Assembly (NCBI GenBank): GCA_001939145.1
Contig: LSRX01000185.1
Span: 363,216-427,215 of the forward strand
Direction: 5' to 3'
Length of the DNA: 64,000 bases
Source of the DNA: Symbiodinium microadriaticum
Taxonomy: Eukaryota; Sar; Dinophyceae; Suessiales; Symbiodiniaceae
Shown here: piece after piece, positions 23,700-35,863 of the stretch
How the letters are laid out: every line of letters begins with the position of its first letter
Numbering within the stretch: the stretch's first letter is position 1
Notes under the pieces: generated by a model
The model's database searches: none
What the model was told of the DNA's origin: nothing
What the model saw: only the letters and a program-made list of their open reading frames with translations
Made by a program: the position numbers and the translations under genes

Positions 23700-23917
23700 C
23701 ATCTGTGCGCGCGTGCGTGCGTGCGTGGTTGCGTGCGTGGGTGTGTGATGGTGTGTGTGTGTGTGTGTGTTTGTTTGTGATTGTTTAAGTTTGTGTGTTG
23801 GTGCACGTGCACATGTACAAAAGTCGTGTGTTGAACCTGTCAGATCTCGCTGTATGTACATTCTAATATACATTTTAGCACTCGCACTCGACGAACAAGC
23901 ATACATACATACATACA

Positions 23918-23951
<34 letters not shown>

Positions 23952-24160
23952 CGTACATACATACATACATACATACATACATACATACATACATACAGAT
24001 ACTATCGCTCGTACACACAGGCCAATGGTATATGTATGTATGTATATATATATATATATATATATAAATGTACGTATGTATGTATACACGTGTCTCTGAA
24101 TATGTATGTACATCTACGTACGTATATGTATACATACATACATATATACGTACATACATG
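23700..24160. repeat. Compound microsatellite (GTGC, TG, ACAT, AT)
   Basis: GCGTGCGT and TG blocks are followed by an ACAT block of about 100 bp (23899-23998), then TATG and AT runs. All long frames here follow the repeat and are not genes. Confidence 0.95.
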
Positions 24161-24673
24161 CATGCATACATACGTGTATATATGTGTTTCTGTCCATGAC
24201 ACAGATTGTTTATAGCGAGCATTAGAATGCATACCGAAAGATGGAGTCGAGTGTATATAGCTATGAAATGTATGTGCATATACACTTACATGTGCACAGA
24301 CATGCGTACATGAAAATATACGTATATGTATGTGTATATATATATATATATACATGTACAAATGTATGTATACATGTGTACAGATATATATATATATATC
24401 TATGCACGAAAATATGTATACACACTTGTAAACAAACGTATACATACACATACATGCAAGTATGCTGCGTTTGTGATAGGTCGATGTGCTCATACGGAAC
24501 GCAGAGGGATTATTCAAAAACAAAATTCGAAAAGCCTGAGAAGGAGAGCATGCATGCTGGGCGTGTATGTTTTGCAAAAAGCCTGTATTGTATACATGCA
24601 GTATAAAGGCTCGATGGCTGCATACAAAAAGCGTGTGTCTTTGTGCATGTGCGAGAATGGGTGTACGAAATAA

Positions 24674-24704
<31 letters not shown>

Positions 24705-24790
24705 GTGCGCTCACACACCCACACACCTTTGATGTGTATACACAGATCTATCTATATATATATATATACACATACATGTATCAATTTTGT
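24161..24790. repeat. Scattered AT/ACAT/TGTG microsatellites
   Basis: Several AT runs of 16-20 bp (24333, 24381, 24689, 24753) sit in ACATAC-rich DNA. The 240-codon minus frame over 24002-24724 encodes mostly I/Y/H/T/C repeats. Confidence 0.85.
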
Positions 24791-25239
24791 GTAATTATGG
24801 GTGTTTATATAAGCATACAAACACACATGGAGTGACATTCCAGCTAATGCTGGCAAGGGCACGGAAGGGAACAGCCCAACTTCCAGCCCATCTCTCCATT
24901 CCTTTCTGAAGCAGGAACTCCAGAAGAAGTTCACCTTGATGGTAAGCCCTTCGCTATAGACCTGGCGCCTTAAACAACGAAACTGTTGTACCCGCAACCC
25001 TGAACCAACCTGAACCAAGAAAGCGAAGTAAGCCCTCGAACCCAGAAACCGTATACAATCAAGCAAACTCAACCATAGCAACCTCGTTTGCTACTAGTAG
25101 CTTTCTTTGGGCGCCTGATCAAAAGCCGGTGTGTTCCCCTGAACCCTCAACGTTAGAACCAAAAGGTCCCTTAATTCCCTGAACCCTAACTGCCATGTTC
25201 GCTACCTCAAACCCCACCCCTGCTCGGCGAGGTCCGGGC

Positions 25240-25263
25240 CTCGGCCGGTGTTGGTAAGAGCTC
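25240..25263 (-). CDS. Candidate exon x2, module 6
   Basis: The island is 24 nt, phase 0-0, from GCAGAG|GAGCTC to GCCGAG|GC, reading ELLPTPAE. It lies between x1 and x3 of module 6 and its end matches x2 of module 4 in the GAG|GC donor, but it is four codons short. Confidence 0.3.
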
Positions 25264-25358
25264 CTCTGCAGAGCCCCGGGTAAAGGCAGCCCGAGCCCAT
25301 GTACCAAATACACCTCCTCCTATCCGGGACTTAGGAGTTTCGGGTAGCAGCCCGATCT

Positions 25359-25460
25359 GGGGGTTTCCCAAAATAGGGAACCCTAATATGGTACCCTAAA
25401 TAGTAGGATCCTTATTATAAGGACCCCAGAAGAGGGTACCCCTTATTATCGGAAACTCCC
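25359..25460. mobile_element. Terminal-inverted-repeat element, family T2
   Basis: GGGGGTTTCCCAAAATAGGG is mirrored by CTTATTATCGGAAACTCCC. The core TAAATAGTAGGATCCTTATTATAAGGACCCC is near-identical to 20325. Confidence 0.75.
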
Positions 25461-25615
25461 GTCTATTCTTCAGACTCTTCGAAGGGATGGGGCGCGTGCC
25501 ACTTCCCAGCACTGGCGTTGTAATGGACAGAGAAGAGACGAAGGCAAGGTGAAACATGTCAGTGGTGAACAGGAGGAGTGTAAGGTCCCCCAACCCTGAA
25601 TCAGAAACCGGCATC

Positions 25616-25672
25616 CTTGTCATTCGTGATCTCTGTGACCAACTCTTTCGCAGCCATTGCCGCATCCAGTTC
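25616..25672 (-). CDS. Exon x1, module 6 (diverged, start unsure)
   Basis: The peptide ELDAAMAAKELVTEITNDK ends at GACAAG|GA and aligns with x1 (LDSIARQLLTDVAAK of module 4). The donor side fits. At the start there is no AG in the expected place; CTCGG|GAACTG would need a GG acceptor. The exon may be diverged or use an upstream acceptor. Confidence 0.4.
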
Positions 25673-26368
25673 CCGAGGGTCGCCCGGCGCCGATGTCGCT
25701 GAAGGTGTCCGGTCTTGCCCGGCCTGGTGGTTCGTAGCCCGTCTGGGACACATGAAGAGGTGCTGGAAGATTAGGCGGTTTCGGTAGGTGTGCAGCGCAG
25801 CCCTCATTCGCACTGGCAACTTTTTGTGCCAGTTTCTTGGGGATGGGGTGGCAGACAGTGCATCATTCAATGAATGGGTTTGGTAGGGAGCAGGAACAGA
25901 AGATGAGCTTCAGAACTTCGAAGCCGAGCGCACATTGCCTGCACAGAAGCCCCTCACGCCACAAACCCTCACAACCCAGGAACAGCTTAACTCACGTATC
26001 TTAGAAAGACTAACGACCTTTGCAAAGCTTGCTGGAAGCCGTCTATTTTAAAGGGCCTGGCTCGACGGGGCCCGGGCATTTTGGTGTACTGCCGCCACTG
26101 CGCCCTTCAGGCAGGGCATTTCTACCCGTACACACTCAAAGCATTGGGCTTCGTTGGCCTAGCCTCATTTGCTGTGTTTCGTGATCATCTAGACTAGTGT
26201 GCCTCTCAGTCTCCCGAATATGGGGCTCAAGGTTTGGGTGCCGGATCGCTCGCAGAGGATCGAAAGGTAGGTGTCCTCATCTTTAACCCTTGCAGCTTGC
26301 TTGTAATTCGGTGCGCTCGTTTCACCTAGCATTCCCATTGCAACCTGCACTCCGGCACGTCTTAGTTT

Positions 26369-26373
26369 CTCTC

Positions 26374-26409
<36 letters not shown>

Positions 26410-26502
26410 CCTCTTTATTTGTGCTATCGCTTTCATGTTCCTTGTCTCGCTATGCATGTCTTCCAGACACATGCACATACATACGTACATACATACATAC
26501 AT

Positions 26503-26533
<31 letters not shown>

Positions 26534-26550
26534 TACATACATACACACAC

Positions 26551-26597
<47 letters not shown>

Positions 26598-26607
26598 CAT
26601 ACATACA

Positions 26608-26638
<31 letters not shown>

Positions 26639-26940
26639 GTACGTACGTACGTACATACATACATACATACATACATTACATACTTACATACTTACATACC
26701 TACATATTTACATACTTACATACTTACATTACATCGCATTGCATTGCGTTGCATTGCAATGCATTGCATTACATTACACTACACTATATTACCTACCTAC
26801 CTACCTACCTACCTACCTACCTACCTACCTACCTACCTACCTACCTACCTACCTACCTACACAGATACATACACACGTACTTACTTACTTACAGACTTAA
26901 GTATACACACACACATACAGAGAGAGAGAGAGAGTGAGAG
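26369..26940. repeat. Large compound microsatellite cascade
   Basis: The order is CT, ACAT, ACAG, ACAT, ACATAT, ACAT, ACGT, ACAT, TTACATAC, GCATT/GCATTG, CTAC (about 75 bp), TTAC, AC, then AG. Neighbouring units mostly differ by one substitution or indel. Frames of 159-215 codons across it are repeat translations. Confidence 0.95.
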
Positions 26941-27929
26941 TTACGTATGTGGATGCATCTAGAGATGCAAACTTCAACAAGCATATGCTCATCACGAGGC
27001 ACGATCAGGAAGTAAGCACATGGCACATCTTGCTAAGAGGTACCAGAAGCCCTATACTTATTTACGTTTTGTGCTTGGAGATTCCCGTAGTCCCGCACAC
27101 CACTAAGCCACGATTGAGCCAATGAAACGGTCCTGACCATTGTTGCTGTTACGATTGCTGTTGTTACCATGGTCATCAGGGCTCAACTGCTTCTGGACAA
27201 TTTGCATTCTTGTCAAATTCCTTATTGCTAGAAACAGGAAGAACAAGAGCCATCAGTAATAATACTCTAATCATATTAGTACCACCACTACTAATATTGT
27301 GAGTGTTAGTATGATGGTTAGCCTTCTTCTTGTTATTGTTAGTTCATTTACAATTATCATTACTTTCGGTTATTGTGAACGAACATTTTGGTTGCTCTGC
27401 TCCACCCATTATTGCTAATAGCATCAAAAATACTACTCGACTATTCTGATTGAATTACATAGGTTTCTGGCTATGAAGATTTATCGAGCGACAATAAGGG
27501 AAACATGGGGATCATGTCCGCCTGCTCCACTTCGATTCCAAGTGCTATGCCGCTTTGGTCCGGAGCGGATGCACCGGAGACCTGCGGTCAAGCTTCGGTT
27601 TTGGGGGGGGGTTTTGGGAGTTTCAGGTTCTGACACGGGCTTCAAGGCATTCAAGCTTGGGGTGGAAAGTTCAGGGAATTTTAGGATGTGCATGAAGTGT
27701 ACAAGTGGCTTTGTACGTAGGTCGACGAAAATTCTTGAGGGGCACGTAGAGACACGATGTTACGAAAGCATGTCTGGGGTGCACACAGCTCCCCAAAAGC
27801 CCTTGGCGAACCCCAGGGCTCAAGACCGCTGTTAATCTCAAATCTTCACAGCGCCGTACGCACTGATGTACCTTGCTCACCCCAACAAGAGCGCCAAAAC
27901 CAAAGCCTTGTCCAGTCTATAGTATCTGT

Positions 27930-28034
27930 GTAGTTCTCTAAATTCGGGTATTGATTTCTTGGGTCCGTTTTATAAGGCTGCCGTGCTATTTTTTGGGGGG
28001 CCGAACAAGGGGACCCTAATTTAGAGAACTACCC
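27930..28034. mobile_element. Terminal-inverted-repeat element, family T1
   Basis: GTAGTTCTCTAAATTCGGG is mirrored by GGGACCCTAATTTAGAGAACTACCC. It is a central copy with TTTTATAAGGCTGCCGTGCTATTTT. Confidence 0.75.
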
Positions 28035-28696
28035 ACATAAGGAATCCCAAGGCTGGGGAATAAGGCCTCGTTGTCAGCCCAGGGATCCCAGAAAAGCTAG
28101 CATCTGAGCTGCAATGGGGCCCACGCAACGGTTGGACTCGGGGCGACCTGTGGCGAGATCACCTGGGCACTTGGTGAACTTGCTGGGCCTTTGGATTTGG
28201 AATTTTTGGTGCAGGGATGTCGAAGCTCCAAGGGCATAGAGAAGGATCCCAACAGCCTCACCGAGCACTCACAGAGAGACTGTACATTGCAGGAGCCCGA
28301 AAGCCTCCGGGCTTTCGAGACGCGATCCGCCGGTCTCTCGAGCTTTTAATCTAAGCCGGTAGGAACTTCCAGAAGCCGAAAGTTGAACTTTGGAGTTCGG
28401 ACATGGTAGCCTCTATCTCTCACTTTCTTTAACTGCGACCCCTTAGACGTTAAAGGGTGTCGTGTTATCCCCTGTAAGACTCAACGCAGTTAGATACTCT
28501 GACACCGCTTCTCTGGTCCCTGGTATTTTGGGGGCACACCCCCCGGTGCCCTACGATTCGCTTGAGAAGGAAGTTTCGGGCCGAGCCTCCACACTAGTTG
28601 CAAACCCTCTGCACACCAAACCTTCAAGCCTAAACCCCCCAAAAACCCGAAACTTGAAGGGGATTGATCTAGCTGGTAAATCATGGACGTGCTTGC

Positions 28697-28735
28697 CAGG
28701 GTTGCGGCCAGAGGAGGGATAGCAGCGGCCTGATC
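28697..28735 (-). CDS. Exon x6, module 5 (diverged)
   Basis: The island is 39 nt, phase 0-0, from TGGCAG|GATCAG to ACCCTG|GC, reading DQAAAIPPLAATL. Position after x5 and the GC donor after a hydrophobic residue fit x6, though only part of the peptide matches. Confidence 0.48.
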
Positions 28736-29191
28736 CTGCCATCACACTCCTAAACCCCGAACGTCTCTTCGTTCTGGGGCGTGCTGCTCTGAGTTCCAAA
28801 GGGTCCTCCTGCTCTTTGAAAAAGATTGCGAGTCTTGTGGGTCTTAGGTCGAGGCTCGCATCATTCTACTCAAGCATGGGTGGCTTTAAGCCACAAGTAT
28901 ATTACGATGTTTTTATTACTATTGACCGTTATAGGTACTGTTGGCAAAGGTCACTTGCTTTGTATTTGGTTGTGGGCTTGCGCTATACCGCTTCAGAAAC
29001 AGAAGAACAAACCGTCGACCCGGCTGTCATCGCGTCAAAGAGCAATCAGATGGGGAACAAAGCCAGGACACGGCTTCAAGGCTCGGGCGGTTGAGTGTTT
29101 CAATTCAAGCTGTCGATGAAACACCGAACATCGCCTTGTTTATGATGCTTGGGTTCGTGATAGCCTTTTCTAAATCTCTGGCCGACGCGTC

Positions 29192-29269
29192 CTGCGACAC
29201 GTCAACGGCGGCTGCGGTGGATGTCGCGGCTGCTCTCACGAAGGCTGCAGCGGCGAGCCGTTCTGCATC
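29192..29269 (-). CDS. Exon x5, module 5
   Basis: The island is 78 nt, phase 0-0, from CCTAG|GATGCA to TCGCAG|GA. It starts DAERLAAAAFVRAAATS and ends VDVSQ. It has the same length as modules 3 and 4, with a GA donor as in module 4. Confidence 0.7.
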
Positions 29270-29866
29270 CTAGGCATCGGTGTTCAGGCTTTACAAGTTT
29301 TGGGAGCCGGACTGAACGAGCTCACGTGCCTGATGTCGCGCAAAGGACCAGATGATTGGACTTGGAAACTGCAGAGCAAATAATGTAGAAGGAACCTGTG
29401 GAATGAGTAACCATGGAGCGGATGAAACAAGGGTAACTGGACGGTAGGATTTCGTTTCGTTCAGCTGTGCATGTATTGCGGAACCCTTAAGGCCAAGCAT
29501 CACTGAAGCATCCAGGCCCCTGTGCCAGCCTGACATCCTGTGGAATCTGGAGGTTTAGGGGACAGTGCAGTTCAGCATGCCTTTTCCTTGAGGGCGTGGG
29601 ACATGGACGTCTGCCAATTCCGTGCATAGTCCGCTAGGAAGAATCGGCTTCCAAGCATTTGTCCATGCTTCGAGAAAAAGCCAAAAGCTTTGTGTTGCCT
29701 TGTAACTTGTTATTTCCCTGCTACAAGAAGCCCTGATGATTAGAGACGGGTTGTTGACGACGTGGGATACCATTTTTCTAGGGACGACAACCCAAGACTC
29801 CTCTAGCTAGCCTAAACCCTAAACCCTATTCGGCCTCTATACTGGACCCTGAGTCCTGAACGGCAC

Positions 29867-29919
29867 TGAGTCAGGGACGGTCAAACTGCCGTCCACTGAC
29901 CCTTGCATCACCACGCTGC
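29867..29919 (-). CDS. Exon x4, module 5
   Basis: The island is 53 nt, phase 1 to 0, from CGCACAG|GCAGCG to GACTCA|GT. It reads SVVMQGSVDGSLTVPDS after the split glycine, nearly colinear with module 4 (SVVVQGSDGGSMTALAL). Confidence 0.7.
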
Positions 29920-30884
29920 CTGTGCGCAGAGACTTGAAGTTTCGCTTCGCGAAGGCTTCCCTCGTACTTTGGACTGCCCACTGTGGTACCATCTCATGTA
30001 AATGTGCTGTTTGCCGTCTTTTCTTTGGTTCCCATCACTGATCACGTTCAGGAGATATGTAGTTCTACAGTAGAAGTCCCCTTTTCGAAGTATTACATCA
30101 GTTAACATGAGTTTACTATTTACTCTTGCGTAGAGTATAGTTCACGAGGAAACCAGAATAACATCGAGTGAAGCCTTATAGCCCAATCAACCCAAAACCT
30201 TTTTGCCCGCAGCAGTTCCTGAAACTGTGCTTTTCCGGCCCCTGGGTTCGTGTAGGCTCGCGACACACTTGTATTTAGGGTTTTGAGTTTGTGCACTTTG
30301 GGTTTTGGCTCGAGGGTGGGTTTGGGATGGTAAAGGATTTGCTGGACTTACGATGTTGATGAATGTTGGCTTTAGGATTCCTAGTTCTTATACTCCTAGA
30401 ATCCTAGAACTTATGCCATGTTCTGTCTCTGGCATGTCGGATTTAAGGCTGTAGCCCAATGCCATCAGAATGCTAGAGCAAGCATTTCAGCTGTCAAGAT
30501 AGAGGCAATCTACAACCCCAACTCGGTCACTGAAACCTCTTGCTTTTAGTGCACAAACCCACACCCTTGACGATGAGCCTCCTGATCGTAGGGTTTAGGG
30601 TTTAGGTGCTTTTCTCACCTGCCCAGCTGACAGAGTCGCGCCGCAGGGCCTTTACGACTGGAAAATAGGCCTCTCTCTAAGCCCGAGGCTCGCCCCAAGA
30701 CGCCAAAGAAACAGAAAGCGTAAACGTTCAGACTTTACTGGGTAAATCACCATCCGAAGAGTTCGAACATTGGGTGCTGAAGTACACATCTCAACCCCAA
30801 ACCCTGGATCTTATGTAAAATGAAGTTAAGACGCTTCAAAGCCAAACGCAAAACCCATCAACAAAAGCATATATAAACTTGAGC

Positions 30885-30930
30885 CTTCTATGGATGCCGT
30901 GGGAGTCACCACTGCACCACGAGCTGCCGC
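30885..30930 (-). CDS. Exon x3, module 5
   Basis: The island is 46 nt, phase 0 to 1, from GTGCAG|GCGGCA to GAAG|GC. It reads AAARGAVVTPTASIE before the split glycine. Against module 4 it differs at nine codons silently and at three with replacement, which points to selection on the protein. Confidence 0.75.
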
Positions 30931-31653
30931 CTGCACCCAGTGCGACAAGCTTAACATAGGGGCTGTGTTCCAGAGGCTCGAAAGAGACTGCCAATATGGA
31001 ATTAGGCCCAAAAGACCATCGTTATCATGGTCTGGGGGACCTAGTGCCAGAGTGGTAGCCAAAATGGAGCCACCGGGGTAGGGGTTTCAGCGCTCACGCT
31101 GTGTAGGGTTTGTTTTGCCTCCTGCATTGCTGAGCGAATCACTAGGCAGGAGGGTTTTGGGGTTTCAGCGTTCGTTGTAGGGTTTAACAAGGTCTAGAGA
31201 GCGTCTATGCGCTGTTCGAAAACGGGTGTTTTATGAGCTTTGCACTATCTTGTTCGTGCTCTCTTCCGAAGCAGCACACTAGCTCGAGAAGTTAAGGCTT
31301 TTGCTCAAGAGGCACACTAGGTTCAAGAACGAAGCTCCCAACACCCTCCACGACGGTACAGCAGAACAAGGTCGCAAAACAGATTCTTCTATTTCGAAGG
31401 GTGCACCCGGCTACCGATGACTGGGGCTGGCCCAGCAATGCTCAAACCCATCCGGCTGTGAGCAGGGCAAGCTGCCTAGCAGACTGACGTCAGTACTTAG
31501 ACTTAGACCCAACCTGCAAAGCGAAAGTGACCATCTCTCAAAGCCGTGATGAAGTACATAGCAGGGGACCTGCAACCTGAAGAAGAAAACCTCAACTTTG
31601 AATGCTCCAACCCGAGAAGTGCTACTTCGAAAACTTACACAATAAGGTCCTGC

Positions 31654-31689
31654 CTGCAAGGCATTGTTCACTTGCTCCTCCATGAAATC
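31654..31689 (-). CDS. Exon x2, module 5
   Basis: The island is 36 nt, phase 0-0, from TGTCAG|GATTTC to TTGCAG|GC, reading DFMEEQVNNALQ. The N-A-L pattern near the end matches module 4. Confidence 0.62.
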
Positions 31690-33135
31690 CTGACAGAGAC
31701 CCTCCACCCTGAACCCACGAAAATGAAAAACACACTCAGAGGACTTGCTGATTAGACTGGTGTTTTTGGCGTGCCGTTGGCCAACTGCATTAGGGCTTCA
31801 AGGAACACTGTTAAAAACATATCCAGGCGTCCTTCTGATTGCTTCAAAGGGTTTTTCCACAGTTATCTGACCCTGGCATAGTCATCCAAGTTCTGTTGTG
31901 TAGGTAACCACAGCGGAATCTACAAGTCTAGTTCTTATTGCCCACGTAGCATGCTTCTTGCACACTCTGAACAAGTTACAAACAAGCCCATTAAAATTGT
32001 GTACAGTAGCCCAGCAAGCCCAACAGAAAGATGATGTAGGAGCCGTAACCAGAGAGACCAAGACTTGATCCGAAAACTGCCGAAACTACTCTCGACCTCC
32101 AGGGACTGGCGAATCCTGGTTCCCTGTTGGCTCGATCTTGAAAAACTAGCAATGTTTTAATCCTTGGTGGGTTTCTACTATAACAAACATGTAGACATGT
32201 AGCCAACAAGGACCCAGAATCAGGGGCCTGTGGGCTCCCGTCAACAACGTGAAGGGCCTGAGCCCTGAGAACTTAAGTGGTAAAGCTCAGAAAGTCCTTG
32301 TGGGTCTGACGGCAGAATTCTGTCTCAGTCTTACGCCGGGGGCCCTAGAGTATATCGATGCCCTGACCGGAGAATCTATTTTTATATCTTTCCCGACAGC
32401 CCTAAATCCCAAAAGATCCAGACTTCCCAGAACCTTTTTGAACCCGAGAGACCCTAAGCCCTAAACCCTTTTGAACCCGAGAGACCCTAACCAAACTCTC
32501 CGTGAACATTCCGGCTGCCTGCGTCTCGGCCTCCAGTTCTATGGGACCAGTCGCCACACTCGCAGCCCGGTCCACCTCCACAGATTTCCGAAAAGTTTGG
32601 ATTCAGGGCTTTAGAGCCTTTTAAGGTTTTCCTTCTTCAAGGGTCTATAGGGTTCAGGGGTTTTAATTTTAGGGTTTATGGATCCCGGCTTTAGGGCTTG
32701 GAGCTTAAGGGTTCTTGGGTTGAGGGTGTCGGGGTGACCGGGTGCTCCTCCACAGATTTCGAGGGCTTCAGGGTCCAAGCGACGGTCTCCGGTTTAAGGG
32801 CTTATAAGGGTTTCACGACCCACAGCACCACCTTTGCTTTCAAAGCGAAAAGCCCCGGAACACCAAAACGCTGCATGTGGAACGAGACAAAGGTCAAGCA
32901 TGAAACACCATTCCGATTCTGGCTAAATTGTGTTACGTGCGGAAAGAGAGAATAGAGAACCGTTGACGATTGTCCGAATTAGAACGCTCACCAAAACGGT
33001 GGTTGTTCTAGCGAGCAGAAAACAAGAGTTCGAACGCCATGAGCAATGGCTCGAAAAACAAGAACTGGCCATAACTGGCCCCTAACAAGGCACTGAAGTT
33101 GAATCCGAAGAAGGGGCGGGGGGAACGTGGGGGCC

Positions 33136-33136
33136 N
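33136..33136. other. Single undetermined base
   Basis: One N in a G-rich stretch. Confidence 0.99.
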
Positions 33137-33769
33137 GGGGAAGGGGGATCGAGGTCGACTGAACTTAGGTTTAAGTTTCGGGCTTCGGCTGCCGGTGTGT
33201 TCTGCAAGTGGCCCTGAAGATGCTAACTGGTGCTGCTATGCATTTCAACTTGATGCTCCATGAAAACGGACTCTCCAGAAGTGCTCTCAAGAGCATTGCC
33301 CTTCAAGAAGTCTAAGAAAGCCAAAGCTGCAGAGCAGCGTTGGGCCTGGCATTGTGGAAACTTCAGGAAAATCACGGTAAGTTTAAACCCTAAAAACCCC
33401 CAAACCCGTTGTTGAGCTCTTTGAAAGGGCATTGCAAACCCACGAGGCTTCAAGTTGTCCCAACTGCGCTCCCCAGGAAGAGCCCTCACTAAAAGAAATG
33501 CTGTCGTTGGCTTCGTCTTGGAGAAAGTTTAGGGGCTTCAGGTTTAGGGCTTTGGGTTTAGAGTGTTTAGAGTCTAGAGGAGTGCAGCTGGCTTTTCTGG
33601 GTTTTTCAGGTCGATCTTGGGCTTGGCATGTGGCTCCGGTGCTGGGGATAGGGGAACGGTGTCCAAACATAACTGCCGAAGTAGCACAGACCAGGCAGAT
33701 AGCTGCCTTGGTCCCAATCTCGGGCTTCAGTTTATTTCGTGCTTCAGAACCGCTAATCCCTCACGAGGC

Positions 33770-33820
33770 CTTTCGAGTGACGTCCGTGATCAGCTGCTGG
33801 GCGACCGACTCGATAGCCAC
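33770..33820 (-). CDS. Exon x1, module 5
   Basis: The island is 51 nt, phase 0-0, from AGATAG|GTGGCT to CGAAAG|GC. It reads VAIESVAQQLITDVTRK, an amphipathic helix pattern, with 11 of 17 residues identical to module 3. The plus-strand 155-codon frame over 33432-33899 overlaps it and is rejected. Confidence 0.72.
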
Positions 33821-35796
33821 CTATCTTTGGGCCAGCGACCTAGTAATACCCACTTTGTGGGTGACTCGCCACGGGCAGTTTGTTTTGCAGCCTGTATAGT
33901 ATATAGGAACAGCGCAACAAGAAACAGCGAACTGGGCTGCTGGGGCTTCATGACGTGAACGGGATGCTCAACCGAACGCGGGTTCATCAAAGGCCTCAGC
34001 TTCAAGTGTAAGTGTACGTAGACCATTGGCCCAAGGTAAATACCGTAAGTAAACCAGTCTCCAATACGCATGTACTCAGGGCAGGCTGTAGGGTTTAGAG
34101 TTTCGGGTTTGTGGAAAATGGACTGAATCTTTCAAAACTCATGCCACATCGGGAGGCTACTCCTAACCGGGATGGTGCCCGCAGCATCCATGTCCTGCAT
34201 AACTGGAAAATTAAACATCCCGCCATACTTCCCCTTTCACCGAAGTACATAGTCCCGAAGGCTCTGAAATGCATTTAGGCCTATGGCCCTAGCCATGACC
34301 CTGACCCTAAACTCCATACCCCCGAAGCCCGGAAAACCTGAAGTCCAACATCCTAGAACTCTGAAGCCACAACCCCTCAAGCACAGAAGCCATAGATCAA
34401 CGCCTCAAAACCCTTAGTAAGGCAACTAATGGGGCCTCGGTAGCCTGGGCGCCGGCAGAGAATGAGCCTTGGAGCCACCCCCTTCAAGAGTGTGATGCAT
34501 GCTCTTTTGGGAAAAACCTTAGGGGGTGTTCGGGGGATTTTCGTGGGTTTTAGGCTCCGCCGCGTCTGAGTTTTTTCGAGGCGTAGGGTCGAGGTTAGGT
34601 GCAGAAGTCTAGGCTTCTCGGGGTGATCAAGGGGCTTCGGGCGGAGAGAATTTTGGGGCGTCTTGCGCCTGTGGGCTCGGAGGGGTCTTAGGGTGCCAGG
34701 GCCTTAAGGGTTACCTCTAGGGCCTCCCGGGGTTCACGCAGCCGAAACTTGTGGGAGAAATGGCCGTATCCCATAAGACTTCTTACGGCACCTTGCTTTG
34801 CCCATCTTCGGCCAACTGCAACTTCCAAACCCTTGCAACAGTTCCTGCGCCCTCTAATCAACCCTCTTCCTTTGCTCATCATGCTTGCGATTTCAGGTTT
34901 CAGTGCTATATACATCTTTGTAGCCAAGAGCTGAGGCGAATTTCGGGCTTAAGAAGCTAAGAAGAAGCTAAGATTCAAGGGCTTGGGAGTGTGAGCTTTC
35001 AGCTGCTGTTTGTCTGCGGAGAACAATCATTCGACGCAGTATCACTCATCAGGAGCCCCGTAAATCTAAAACCGTACCCTGGATCTGTTTGGTCCTTCAG
35101 AACTTTTCGTAGATTGGCACGGACAACTGAAGTACAAGGTAGGTCCTGCAGGGCACAAACAAGTCGGGCTGAGCTAGCACCTGAAAGCCGCAAGACCCTA
35201 CAAGTGCCTTGAGCCAGCTTCCTCTAGTCTATAGCCTTTCCCTGAACCGTATGCTGTACCGGAGCAGCTGCATCCTCAACCCATGTAAAGGACGCAGGGT
35301 TGGGTTTGCCCAGTCATGATCACTTCATGTACGTCATCGTCTCAAGAGAATATGCTCCCTTTTCAGCTCACTCCATCATGTGTGCTTTTACTGTCGGTTA
35401 GCTGATCATACTCTATTCCCCGCTTTTTGTCTGACCTGACCTCGGGCTCGAAGATGGGCTCTCGATCTCATCAAAAGCGAGCCCGCCCCTAAACGCAAAA
35501 CCCTGACCTCCCGGATCCCAAAACCTGGCTATGCGTAAATAGTTCGGAAATACGGAACTCTTGCATAAATCCTTCGTGAATTTGACTTCAGGGTTCATAC
35601 TACTGGGCTGGGATTCTCTGATACAAAAAGCTTTTGAAGATACGAAAGTCCCGCCCGCCTTTCCCGGGCGTTTTCTCAAGATTCGCCCGGAGCCCCCACT
35701 GTAAAAAGCCCTGAACTGTGAGGGTCCGGCCGCCGGATGGCAATGAGCTTCCCGGAGCCTTCGAGATGTTCGGCTTCTACCAGAACAGCATCTACA

Positions 35797-35863
<67 letters not shown>

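Noticed and set aside
23691-24724. Frames of 136-240 codons on the minus strand
   Set aside because: They follow ACAT, TG and AT microsatellites.
26290-26962. Frames of 159-215 codons on the plus strand
   Set aside because: Repeat translation of the microsatellite cascade (threonine, tyrosine, histidine, isoleucine and leucine strings).
28070-28110. ASFSGIPGL on the minus strand as x6 of module 5
   Set aside because: The peptide start matches x6, but the acceptor is two bases out of phase and no GN donor fits. The island at 28697 is better placed.
33432-33899. A 155-codon plus-strand frame
   Set aside because: It is antisense to exon x1 of module 5, whose minus-strand copies are conserved, and has no recognisable domain.
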